Of a stretch of DNA of 16,426 nucleotides, positions 6,934-13,500 are shown piece after piece. The position numbers and the translations under genes were made by a program. Below the pieces are notes generated by a model, which worked only from the letters and a program-made list of their open reading frames with translations, made no database searches and was not told the DNA's origin. The stretch is taken from NCBI GenBank assembly GCA_038232935.1, contig JBBSMX010000093.1, positions 1 through 16,426 on the forward strand, read 5' to 3'. Position 1 is the stretch's first letter. Each line of letters starts with the position of its first letter. This DNA is from JBBSMX01 sp038232935. GTDB taxonomy: Bacteria; Bacteroidota; Rhodothermia; Rhodothermales; JANQRZ01.

Positions 6934-7731
6934 TTATTGGATCAACACCGGCGTGCCGACCTCGACGAGGTCCCAGATCGCGTCGAGGTGGACATCGCGG
7001 AGGGCGATACAGCCGCGCGTCCACGCCCGCCGTCGGCCGGAACCCTGGCCGTGAATCGCGATGGCCCCCCCGAGCGCCGTGCCCATCGGCGGCGACCGGA
7101 ACCCGAGCGCGGCCTTGACGATCTCGGCGTATTCGGCGCGCGAGATGATCCCGGCGCGGAGGCCGCGCTCGGCGTCCTCGGCGTTGGGGTAGCTCAGCAT
7201 GAGCGAGCGGTAGTACTGGCTGTCGGGGTTCTTCTGGCAGACGAAGAACTCGCCCTCCGGAATCCGGTAGTGGTTGCGTTCGCCGAGGGTGGCACGGCGC
7301 ACTTTGTCACCCGTCGGGTTCTGCGACACGTCCGCCGGAAGCCTGCGGACGAGCTCCGTCCCCCGGTACACGTAGAGGTCACGGCGCTCCTTATCGATCA
7401 GGATCCACACGTTCGAGAGCGCCGACGAGGCCACCCAGCCAAGCGTGTTCTCGTGCAGCACCCGGCTCCAGCCGCCGTCGCGCTGCTCGATCACGCGGAC
7501 GTCCTCGCGGAAGTCGAGGCGGGCGAGGACGCGGGCGGAATCGGGCCGGGTGAACACCTGGGGACGCTCGCGAACCACGTAGTAGATCGGCGCGTCCTCG
7601 ATCGCAGGCTTCTCCATCCGCGCAGCGCTCCCTCCACTCCGGCCCGACGGCGTGCCCGGCGCGCCCGGCTGCGCGACGCCGAAACCGGCCCCGACGAGGT
7701 AAACGAGCATGAGGGCGAGCAGACGAAGCAT
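6934..7731 (-). CDS. exported SH3/L,D-transpeptidase (YkuD family)
   Basis: 265-aa envelope protein. Residues 1-20 are a signal peptide (MLRLLALMLVYLVGAGFGVA-Q); 21-45 is a low-complexity Gly/Ser/Pro linker; 50-105 resembles a bacterial SH3 domain (YYVVRERPQVFTRPD, GWSRVLHENTLGWVASSAL); 107-265 is the YkuD catalytic domain. The active-site block is IAIHGQGSGRRRAWTRGCIAL with His227 and nucleophile Cys241. The canonical SHGC is TRGC here, a form like the WTxGCIAL variant of some YkuD subfamilies. Expected role: forming 3-3 peptidoglycan cross-links or attaching proteins to peptidoglycan. The gene stands alone: 124 bp separate it from nfeD and 105 bp from the HAD gene, all on the same strand. 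Confidence 0.92.
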   Translation of the reverse strand: MLRLLALMLVYLVGAGFGVAQPGAPGTPSGRSGGSAARMEKPAIEDAPIYYVVRERPQVFTRPDSARVLARLDFREDVRVIEQRDGGWSRVLHENTLGWVASSALSNVWILIDKERRDLYVYRGTELVRRLPADVSQNPTGDKVRRATLGERNHYRIPEGEFFVCQKNPDSQYYRSLMLSYPNAEDAERGLRAGIISRAEYAEIVKAALGFRSPPMGTALGGAIAIHGQGSGRRRAWTRGCIALRDVHLDAIWDLVEVGTPVLIQ

Positions 7732-7760
7732 GAAGGGGGCGGGCGTGGTGGGACGGGGCC

Positions 7761-7768
7761 GAAATATA
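7761..7768 (-). promoter_or_regulatory. possible -7 promoter element before the L,D-transpeptidase gene
   Basis: On the minus strand this reads TATATTTC, matching seven of eight positions of the Bacteroidota TAnnTTTG element, about 29 nt upstream of the L,D-transpeptidase start. A matching TTTG at the -33 position was not found, so support is partial. Confidence 0.3.
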
Positions 7769-7836
7769 AGAGCGGGATTCGGGCAGAGAGGAAGCCCCCA
7801 CCCCTCTATCCAAGATCGTCCGTCTCAAACGCCGCG

Positions 7837-8595
7837 TTAAGTGGTCGCCAGTGCCTTTTCGTTGTAGCGGACGCACCAGCGGTAAGCCTCCAGCGTCCCC
7901 TCCAGCACGGCACCCCGCGTCACCGTCTGCACGGCCGCTTTCACCTCGGGGGCCGCGTTCTGCGGCGCGAACGAGAACCCGACGGCTTCCAGCGCCGCGA
8001 TGTCCCCCTGCGTGTCCCCGATGAACGCGAGCTCGCCCACCGCGAGCCCTTCCTCCGCCGCCACCGTCTCGACGGCGGCCCGCTTCGTGAGCGCGCGCGG
8101 CAGCACGTCGATGGAGACGTGTGTCGGGTGGACGATGAGGCCGGGGAAAGTGTCCGTCACGAACGCGTTCACTACCCCCGCCATCCGAGCCACCGCCTCT
8201 TGGTCGGTCCCGACGAGGCCAACCTGGGCGCGTTTGCCGTAGTCGAACGCGAAGTCAGAGCCGGGCAGCACGTCGCGGTGGAAGTAATCACGCACTTCCT
8301 GCAGCGCCCGCTCGACTTCGTCCGTCAGGAGGGGACTCCAGCGGATCGTGGCGGTGGCGAGATCGAACCGGCCGCCGCCGCTCTCGAAAAGGGCCGGCCC
8401 GCGGAGGTCGAGCGCCTGCGCCACGGCTTCGACGTAGGCGTACGAGCGCCCCGAGCAGATGCCGATCTTCGGCAGCGACGGGTCGGCTTCGGCACGGCGG
8501 CCGTAGTCGGCGAGCTCCGCAAAGCCGTCGAGGTCGTACGGCTCGTAGGGCGCGGCGAGACACCCGTCGATGTCGGCGAGGAAGAGCTTAACCAC
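7837..8595 (-). CDS. HAD-family phosphatase (Cof/IIB-like)
   Basis: 252-aa soluble HAD hydrolase. Motif I is FLADIDGC with the nucleophile Asp8 and acid/base Asp10; motif II is ICSGRS (Ser48); motif III Lys171 (LPRALTKRAAV); motif IV FIGDTQGD with Asp194 and Asp198. A cap insertion of roughly 85-165 between motifs II and III is typical of type IIB enzymes (Cof, sucrose-phosphate or phosphoglycolate phosphatase relatives). The substrate cannot be told from the sequence. The start is GTG at 8593-8595, chosen because motif I begins at residue 5, as usual for the family. It lies 27 bp downstream of a small membrane protein gene and seems to be in the same transcription unit as fabI. Confidence 0.88.
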   Translation of the reverse strand: MVKLFLADIDGCLAAPYEPYDLDGFAELADYGRRAEADPSLPKIGICSGRSYAYVEAVAQALDLRGPALFESGGGRFDLATATIRWSPLLTDEVERALQEVRDYFHRDVLPGSDFAFDYGKRAQVGLVGTDQEAVARMAGVVNAFVTDTFPGLIVHPTHVSIDVLPRALTKRAAVETVAAEEGLAVGELAFIGDTQGDIAALEAVGFSFAPQNAAPEVKAAVQTVTRGAVLEGTLEAYRWCVRYNEKALATT

Positions 8596-8622
8596 GTAGC
8601 ACGGGGGATGAAAACGAAGCGA

Positions 8623-8820
8623 TTAGTCGGAGACGAGCCGATAGAACGTACCGATCACGAGCCAGAGCACGTCGACGCCGAGATTGAGCACGGCACTCCG
8701 TACGAAGTAGTTGTTCCAAGACACGCGCCCCAGACTGATGCGCTCCGCGAAGACCTTCAGGGTGAGAACGAAGAGTCCGTAGCCGATGAGTATCAGCGGG
8801 AGTTCAGGAAATAACTCCAT
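8623..8820 (-). CDS. small hypothetical membrane protein
   Basis: 65-aa protein with two hydrophobic stretches (about 6-25, LPLILIGYGLFVLTLKV, and 44-62, AVLNLGVDVLWLVIGTFYRL) separated by a short polar loop with a positively charged RISLGR segment. I do not recognise the family. Support for it being real: it starts with ATG, sits in the same orientation with gaps of 17 bp after fabI and 27 bp before the HAD gene, and the residue composition is a coherent two-helix membrane protein rather than the Arg/Pro/Ser-rich look of shadow frames in this GC-rich DNA. It may be a member of the operon that includes fabI. Confidence 0.6.
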   Translation of the reverse strand: MELFPELPLILIGYGLFVLTLKVFAERISLGRVSWNNYFVRSAVLNLGVDVLWLVIGTFYRLVSD

Positions 8821-8837
8821 CTACCGGCTGCGGTCTG

Positions 8838-9674
8838 TTAGCTGTCGTCCCTCCCCATCGCCTCGGCGAGGATCTCGACGGTGCGGTCGGAGATGCCCAT
8901 CGTGGAGAAGCCACCGTCGTGGAAGAGGTTCTGCATCGTCACCATCCGCGTGAGGTCGCTGAGGAGCGTCGTCACGTAATCGGCACAGCTCTCGGCGTCG
9001 GCGTTGCCGAGCGGGGCCATAAGGTCGGCGAAGTCGAACATCGCGTCGAATCCGGTGATGCCGCCGCCGGCGCTCGTCCGCGTCGGGCTCTGGCTGATGG
9101 AGTTGATGCGGATGCCGCGCTGCCCGAGCCGGTACCCGAAGGCGCGGACGATGCTCTCCAGCAACGCCTTCGCATCGCCCATCTCGGAGTACTTCGAGAA
9201 GACCCGCTGCGCGCCGATGTACGAGAGCGTGACAATAGAACCGCCCTCAGCGAGGGCTTCTTTGCTCAGCCCGGCCTGCACGATCCGGTGGAGCGAGACG
9301 GCCGAGATGTCGAGCGTCTTGAGGTACCAGTCGTGGTTGAGGTCCTCGTAGGGCCGGTCCTTCCGCACATTCACGCCCATCCCGATGGAGTGCACGACGA
9401 AATCGACGGGGCCGTGCTCGGCCTTGATCTGGTCGAAGAGGGCTTCGATCTCGTCGTCCTTCTGCGCGTCGGCGTAGATGACGGGGCTGCCGGTCTGCTC
9501 GGCGAGGGCGTCGATGTTGCCGAAGCGGCGGGTGACGGGCGCGTTCGAGAGGGCGAACGTGGCCCCTTCGCGGTGGCAGGCCTCGGCGATCTTCCAGGCC
9601 AGGCTGCGCTCGTCGAGGGCACCGAAGATGACGCCGTGTTTGCCGTTGAGAAGGCCGTAGCTGGCGGTGGGCAT
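8838..9674 (-). CDS. fabI: enoyl-[acyl-carrier-protein] reductase [NADH]
   Basis: 278-aa SDR-fold enzyme for the last step of each fatty-acid elongation cycle: NAD(P)H-dependent reduction of trans-2-enoyl-ACP. The N-terminus has the FabI-type nucleotide motif HGVIFGALDERSLAW (13-27) rather than the classical TGxxxGxG. DFVVHSIGMG (91-100) is the cofactor/substrate edge, and the active site SYIGAQRVFSKYSEMGDAKA gives Tyr152, Tyr162 and Lys169 with exactly the Y-x9-Y-x6-K spacing of E. coli FabI (146/156/163). RINSISQSPTRTSA (189-202) is the conserved loop before the mobile substrate-binding segment. I chose ATG at 9674 because the SDR fold begins about ten residues later; the frame stays open upstream to 9845 but those residues run through a hairpin and repeats and are not FabI-like. 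No Shine-Dalgarno is seen. Length is slightly above the usual 255-265. Confidence 0.95.
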   Translation of the reverse strand: MPTASYGLLNGKHGVIFGALDERSLAWKIAEACHREGATFALSNAPVTRRFGNIDALAEQTGSPVIYADAQKDDEIEALFDQIKAEHGPVDFVVHSIGMGVNVRKDRPYEDLNHDWYLKTLDISAVSLHRIVQAGLSKEALAEGGSIVTLSYIGAQRVFSKYSEMGDAKALLESIVRAFGYRLGQRGIRINSISQSPTRTSAGGGITGFDAMFDFADLMAPLGNADAESCADYVTTLLSDLTRMVTMQNLFHDGGFSTMGISDRTVEILAEAMGRDDS

Positions 9675-9696
9675 GGGGAGTACGGTTGAATGTAAG

Positions 9697-9730
9697 AGGG
9701 GCGGGCCGCCCAAACTAGCGGCCCGCCCCT
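9697..9730 (-). promoter_or_regulatory. strong hairpin in the fabI 5' region
   Basis: AGGGGCGGGCCGC (9697-9709) and GCGGCCCGCCCCT (9718-9730) are perfect inverted repeats of 13 bp around the 8-base loop CCAAACTA. It ends 22 nt before the fabI start codon. No T-run follows on either strand, so it does not fit an intrinsic terminator. It may be an mRNA leader structure or an operator; which of these is inference. Confidence 0.6.
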
Positions 9731-9835
9731 TCCGGGGCAAGATGGGAAGCGAGAGGTCGGGTATGGGCGGATGGTGGGGAAGATAATCGCGCATCCCTGC
9801 GAACACGGAGTTCCAAGCGCAACCAATCCGGACCA

Positions 9836-9857
9836 GGGCGACCACAAGGGATCGCCC
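9836..9857. repeat. short inverted repeat, dispersed-repeat type
   Basis: GGGCGA (9836-9841) pairs with TCGCCC (9852-9857) with additional CC/GG pairing inside (CCACAAGG). The AGGGCGACC-ACAA-GGGATCGCCCCT arrangement resembles the widespread environmental-genome repeat with paired GGGCGACC and GGTCGCCC arms, here slightly decayed. It lies 11 bp before the next palindromic element. Confidence 0.5.
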
Positions 9858-9868
9858 CTTCGGTCAAC

Positions 9869-9920
9869 GCTGTCGTACGAGGTGCTGCCCCGACGAGGGC
9901 GAGGCACGCCTTGTCCCTAC
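9869..9920. repeat. dispersed palindromic element, copy A
   Basis: Starts GCTGTCGT, then TGCCCCGACGAGGGCGAGGC, and ends ACGCCTTGTCCCTAC. It aligns along most of its length with the element at 13340-13389. The central GGGCGAGGCA/CGCCTTGTCC arms are imperfect in DNA but still pair as RNA with two G-U wobbles and one A-C mismatch. It lies between the response-regulator stop and fabI. Confidence 0.65.
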
Positions 9921-9966
9921 GCCCGGAACTCGCTACCTCTCCCAGCTTTCGTCTACACTCCCCCAC

Positions 9967-10476
9967 TCATCCCTCGTGCGACGCGCTCGCGTCGGGCGCG
10001 GCGCGGCCGTCGTTCTCCCCCTCCCCTTCCTTCTTCGTCACCCACACGCCGCGGTCGCTGCCCGCCAGGAGCTCGCGTGTTTTCTTCAGCATCCGCTCCT
10101 TGAAGATCGGCTTGGCGAGGTAATCGTCGAAGCCGGCTTTGAGGAAGCGCGTGCGGTCGTCGGGGTAGGCGTAGGCGGAGGTGGCGAGGACGGGGAGGTG
10201 CCGCAGCTCGGGATCGGCGCGGATCTGCTCGGTGGCGGCCATCCCGTTCATCCCGTCCTGGAAGTTGATGTCCATCACCACGAGGTCGACCCGGTGCTCT
10301 TTGAGATACGCCAGCGCCTCCTCGGCCGACTCCACCATGACGACCTCGTACGTGCCGCGTAGGTAGAAGTAGAGCAGGCGACGGGTCTCGGCGTAGTCAT
10401 CCACGACGAGGATGACCGGGCGCTCCTCGGCACGCGGAGCGTCGGGTTTGGAGTCGGCAGGGGGCTGAGAGCTCAT
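9967..10476 (-). CDS. orphan response regulator, receiver domain only
   Basis: 169-aa protein with one CheY-like receiver domain at about 20-140 and no output domain. Key residues are present: acidic pair Asp26-Asp27 (VILVVDDYAETRRLL), phospho-acceptor Asp69 (DLVVMDINFQDGMNG), Thr99 (LATSAYAYPDD) and Lys122-Pro123 (DDYLAKPIFKERML). The N-terminal 18 residues and C-terminal ~30 residues (KKEGEGENDGRAAPDASASHEG) are hydrophilic and probably disordered. The motif EEALAYLKEHRVDLVVMDIN followed by GMAATEQIR is typical of receivers found with hybrid kinases and of single-domain signal relays. No partner kinase is adjacent; the GAF kinase at 146-1411 is the only one in the window and pairing would be speculation. 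Start ATG at 10476 leaves a short leader before the first beta strand. Confidence 0.92.
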   Translation of the reverse strand: MSSQPPADSKPDAPRAEERPVILVVDDYAETRRLLYFYLRGTYEVVMVESAEEALAYLKEHRVDLVVMDINFQDGMNGMAATEQIRADPELRHLPVLATSAYAYPDDRTRFLKAGFDDYLAKPIFKERMLKKTRELLAGSDRGVWVTKKEGEGENDGRAAPDASASHEG

Positions 10477-10710
10477 GGCGGGGCCAGGCAGGGTTCGAGA
10501 ACCGACGAGACAGCGGAAGGTGGACCGGGGGCGATATACGACAGAGCTATCCCTGGGGGGAATTAGCGTGCGGCGACGGCGGTTTGGCCGGACGCTTTGT
10601 AACCACTATCGTCCGAACTGTGTCGGTGTTAAGACGCATCGTCCGAGTGTTCAAGATGCTACCATGATAGCGCAGGCGGATGAAATTATGAAGGAGCACC
10701 CCGTTGTCTT

Positions 10711-11568
10711 TCACCCTTCGTCCTCCGCGCGTACCCGGAGCCCCGCGGCATAGGCCACTCCGAGCGGCTTCGTCCGCTCCAGCATGGCGCCGTAGATCCG
10801 TTGGTTGGCGGCGAGAATCTGCCCGCTGAAGAGCACGGCCTCTCCGCCTTCGAGGTCCGTCACACGGCCCCCACCCTCGCGGACGAGCACGATCCCGGCC
10901 GCTACGTCCCACGGTGCCAGCCCGGCCTCGAAGAACGCGTCGCACCGGCCACAGGCGACGTACGCGAGGTCGGCCGCGGCGGAGCCGGGGCGGCGCACGC
11001 CGAGCGTGGAGCGCATGAACTGGCGCAGCACATCGAGGTAGGCATCTTCGTACCAGAACAGGCGAAAAGGGAAGCCGGTGGTGAGGAGGCTACGCGCGAG
11101 CGTGTCGGTATCGCTGACCCCGGCGGGCGCGCCGTTGAGCGTGAGTCCCCGGCCCCGCACAGCCGCAAACGTCTCGTCGGCCGTGATCTCGTAGACGACG
11201 CCGAGAACGAGTTCGCCCTCCACTTCGAGGGCGATAGAGACGCAGTACGGCGCGAGGTCCCGCGTGAAGTTCGTCGTGCCATCGATGGGATCGATGATCC
11301 AGCGGGCACCCTCGGTCGCGCCGCGCAGCGCGTGGAGGTCGGCATCGGCGGTGCCTTCTTCGGCGAGGACGCCGATCTCCGGGCACGCCTCGGCGAGATC
11401 GCCGATGATGAAGCGCTGCGCCGCCTCGTCCACGTCCGTCACGAGGTCGTGGATGCCTTTCTGCCGGACGCCGGCGGCGCGACCGGCGTGCCGGCGGATG
11501 TGAGCGCCGGCACGGTGCGCTGCCGCTACGGCTGCATCGAGTTCGCGCTGATAGTCGGGAGCAGGCAT
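10711..11568 (-). CDS. inositol monophosphatase family protein
   Basis: 285-aa Mg2+-dependent, Li+-sensitive-type phosphatase fold (IMPase/SuhB/CysQ superfamily). Metal-binding motifs are intact: LAEEGT with Glu70-Glu71, WIIDPIDGTTNF with Asp93, Asp96 and Thr98 in the standard DPIDGT signature, and APWDVAAG with Asp221 near the C-terminus. Length is close to SuhB. Likely substrates are inositol-1-phosphate or a related sugar/nucleotide phosphate; a choice between IMPase and CysQ/BPNT types cannot be made confidently, though the DPIDGTTNFTRDLAPYCVSIAL block looks most like SuhB. Start ATG at 11568 precedes a typical first helix. It diverges from the lipoprotein gene on the plus strand and is 234 bp from the response-regulator start downstream. 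Confidence 0.92.
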   Translation of the reverse strand: MPAPDYQRELDAAVAAAHRAGAHIRRHAGRAAGVRQKGIHDLVTDVDEAAQRFIIGDLAEACPEIGVLAEEGTADADLHALRGATEGARWIIDPIDGTTNFTRDLAPYCVSIALEVEGELVLGVVYEITADETFAAVRGRGLTLNGAPAGVSDTDTLARSLLTTGFPFRLFWYEDAYLDVLRQFMRSTLGVRRPGSAAADLAYVACGRCDAFFEAGLAPWDVAAGIVLVREGGGRVTDLEGGEAVLFSGQILAANQRIYGAMLERTKPLGVAYAAGLRVRAEDEG

Positions 11569-11757
11569 ACCGGGAAACCGTGGAGGGAGATCATCGGGGC
11601 GAGGTCAGACAGAAGGTACCCGCCGTCTGTTTCCCCTGTGTTTCCTTCCCTCGCCCGCTCTGCCCTCGGCTCTGTCCCCTCCGTGACCACGCTATCGTTC
11701 CGCAACAAAGCCGAGCGTCGGTGGTTTTCCCCCGCACCCTCTCCAGCTCCCGAGCCG

Positions 11758-12543
11758 TTGCGCCCCTTCGCCGTCCTCTTCCTCCTCGCCCTCGCCGCCT
11801 GCACCGAGCCTGCGCCGGAGCCGCTGACGCCCGCCGCCGCGGCCGAGCGTGACTCCGTCCTCGTCCTCCTCCACGCCGCCAACCCCGAGGCGCTCGCTGC
11901 CGCGTTCAACCGGCTCGACGCCTTCCGCTACTCCGTCGAGACCCGCACAGAGCAACTCGGCGCGGACGGGCGGACGCTGGCCTTTCGCACGACGACGGCC
12001 GAGGTGGTGCCGGAAGCGGGCGCGCCCCGAGCCGATGTCGTCCTGGCGGATTCCGCCGGGATATTCGACTACGGGCACTTCGCCGCGCTCGCCTCAGACT
12101 CCGAAGAACGTCTGCTTCCCGCCGACAATCCGGCCACGCTCATTCTGCCTGACGATCCGGCGTACCTCGATCCGCGCGGGCGGGAGGCATTCGAGTTCCA
12201 CTTCGCGCCCGATACCCTCCTCGGCGACCGGCGCGTGCGGGTGCTCCGCGTCGAGGCCCGCCCCGGCGAGGGGGACGATCAGCCCCTCCGCCGCGCCCGC
12301 CTCTACCTCGACCCGGCCACGGGCGCGCTCGTCGGCATCCGGATGCGCCGGCAGATGGAATCGATGCTCTTCAGCGAGGCGAGCGACGCCGTGATCCTGC
12401 TGCAACCCGGCCCCGCCGGCGGCTGGCTGCCGGGCGTCACCCGCTTCGAAACGGAGTTGGACGCCCTCTTCACCGTAGGCCGCAGGTTCCGCCTCACCCG
12501 GCGCTACGGCGACTTCCAACCGGCGGCTTCGGCCGAGGCCTGA
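11758..12543 (+). CDS. putative outer-membrane lipoprotein of unknown function (LolA-like pattern)
   Basis: 261 aa from the TTG at 11758, chosen because it gives a compact lipoprotein signal MRPFAVLFLLALAAC with the lipobox Leu12-Ala-Ala-Cys15. An in-frame GTG at 11683 would add 25 residues of basic, unstructured leader (286 aa) and cannot be excluded; no ATG is available. The mature part begins TEPAPEPLTPAAAAERD and continues with beta-rich segments that alternate hydrophobic and charged residues (FRYSVETRTEQLG, RRVRVLRVEARPGEG, ARLYLDPATGALVGIRM, FETELDALFTVGRRFRLTRRYGDF). This resembles the LolA/LolB-like half-barrel fold, but I do not recognise a named family, so the LolA link is only structural impression. 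The stop is 3 bp before the birA start, indicating an operon. No SD visible. Confidence 0.75.
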   Translation: MRPFAVLFLLALAACTEPAPEPLTPAAAAERDSVLVLLHAANPEALAAAFNRLDAFRYSVETRTEQLGADGRTLAFRTTTAEVVPEAGAPRADVVLADSAGIFDYGHFAALASDSEERLLPADNPATLILPDDPAYLDPRGREAFEFHFAPDTLLGDRRVRVLRVEARPGEGDDQPLRRARLYLDPATGALVGIRMRRQMESMLFSEASDAVILLQPGPAGGWLPGVTRFETELDALFTVGRRFRLTRRYGDFQPAASAEA

Positions 12544-12546
12544 CCG

Positions 12547-13332
12547 ATGCTCCCCCTCGTCGCCGACCTCGACGCTGCGCTCGCTACCGAACGCTTCGGG
12601 CGTGCGGCGCGCGGCTCCGCGGTGTGCCCGTCCACAAACGCCGAGGCGGCAGCGTGGGCGCGGGCCGGGGCACCGGAAGGCGCGCTCGTGATCGCCGAGC
12701 ATCAGACGGCCGGGCGAGGTCGCCTCGGCCGGGCCTGGAAGGACGAGCCGGGGCAGAGCCTCCTCTTCTCCCTCGTCCTCCGCCCCACACTCCCTCCGAA
12801 TCGGCTAGGGCTCGTCACGCTCGCGGGCGGCATCGCCGTCGCCGAGGCCGTGGCGGAGTGGACGGACGCCGTCGAGCCCCGCATCAAGTGGCCGAACGAC
12901 GTGCTGCTGAACGGGCGGAAATGCTGCGGAATGCTGCTGGAATCGAGCGTCGGTGGGCTGGACTCGTTCGTCGTGCTCGGCATCGGGCTCAACGTAAATC
13001 AGGGCACCTTCCCGGACGCCCTCGCCGAGCGCGCCACGTCGCTGCGGCTGGAAACCGGCCAGCTCGTCCCGCGCGCGGCCCTGCTGGCCCGACTGCTGGC
13101 TCGGCTCGAACACTGGACCGACCGCCTCGCCGATGGAGACGAGCGCGCCGTCCGACAGGCGTTCGTGAGCCGGATGATCGGGCGCGGCGACCCGGCGAGC
13201 GTCCGCTTCGTCGGCGGCGACGGGCAGTTGGACGGGGTGATCGAAGGCGTCGATGCGGGCGGTGCCCTCCGCTTCCGCACCGGCGATTCCGTCCGGGTGC
13301 TCCACGCAGGCGACGTGACGCTTCGGGCGTAG
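12547..13332 (+). CDS. birA: biotin-[acetyl-CoA-carboxylase] ligase, monofunctional
   Basis: 261-aa class I biotin protein ligase, which activates biotin to biotinyl-5'-AMP and attaches it to the lysine of the biotin carboxyl carrier protein of acetyl-CoA carboxylase. Signature elements: STNAEA (29-34), HQTAGRGRLGRAW (52-64, the GRGRxGR biotinyl-AMP loop), GQSLLFSLVLRP (69-80), KWPNDVLLNGRKCCGMLLE (114-132; Lys125 corresponds to the catalytic-lysine region), and LGIGLNVNQ (144-152). The C-terminal ~50 residues form the small SH3-like BPL_C domain. The N-terminal winged helix of E. coli BirA is absent, so it should not act as a repressor of biotin synthesis genes. It starts 3 bp after the lipoprotein stop and precedes coaX by 168 bp. 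The cofactor role links it functionally with fabI and coaX in lipid synthesis. Confidence 0.95.
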   Translation: MLPLVADLDAALATERFGRAARGSAVCPSTNAEAAAWARAGAPEGALVIAEHQTAGRGRLGRAWKDEPGQSLLFSLVLRPTLPPNRLGLVTLAGGIAVAEAVAEWTDAVEPRIKWPNDVLLNGRKCCGMLLESSVGGLDSFVVLGIGLNVNQGTFPDALAERATSLRLETGQLVPRAALLARLLARLEHWTDRLADGDERAVRQAFVSRMIGRGDPASVRFVGGDGQLDGVIEGVDAGGALRFRTGDSVRVLHAGDVTLRA

Positions 13333-13339
13333 CCCTTCT

Positions 13340-13389
13340 GCTGTCGTGGTGGAATGCCCCAACGAGGGCAAGGCGCGCCTTGCCCCTAC
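13340..13389. repeat. dispersed palindromic element, copy B, with 20-bp perfect palindrome
   Basis: Second copy of the element at 9869-9920. It contains GGGCAAGGCGCGCCTTGCCC at 13366-13385, an exact 20-bp palindrome, flanked by conserved TGCCCCAACGA and CTAC. The two copies differ by substitutions and a small indel near the left end. It lies 7 bp after the birA stop. Confidence 0.7.
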
Positions 13390-13440
13390 GGGCGCGGAGC
13401 ACGACGGCCTCGTTACCTTTCACGGTTTTACTTGTCCCCA

Positions 13441-13500
13441 TCCCCCCATCCCCCCATCCCCCCATCCCCCCATCCCCCCATCCCCCCATCCCCCCATCCC
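13441..13500 (+). repeat. 8-bp tandem repeat (TCCCCCCA)n before coaX
   Basis: Seven identical 8-bp units TCCCCCCA (13441-13496) followed by a partial unit TCCC and directly by the coaX TTG. A shorter TCCCCA unit precedes at 13435-13440. Because the unit is 8 bp, a change in copy number would alter spacing and reading frame of anything translated through it. The strand is entirely C/T/A, so it gives an unstructured, G-free leader with no Shine-Dalgarno. Confidence 0.92.

Noticed and set aside
6937..8814. 625-codon plus-strand open frame
   Set aside because: It spans the L,D-transpeptidase, HAD and small-protein genes on the opposite strand; its composition (Arg, His, Glu, Asp, Val) is that of a shadow frame in GC-rich DNA.
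9697..9730. Intrinsic terminator
   Set aside because: The stem is strong but neither strand has a T-run after it.
9675..9845. N-terminal extension of FabI
   Set aside because: The extra residues pass through the hairpin and part of the repeat region and have no FabI character.
10477..10710. Promoter or small gene between IMPase and the response regulator
   Set aside because: Several AT-richer patches exist, but no convincing -33/-7 pair, hairpin with T-run or conserved small frame could be supported.
10801..11682. Upstream part of the long plus-strand frame leading into the lipoprotein gene
   Set aside because: It is antisense to the IMPase gene; real coding features begin only with the lipoprotein signal.
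13441..13500. CRISPR array
   Set aside because: The unit is 8 bp with no spacers; it is a simple tandem repeat.
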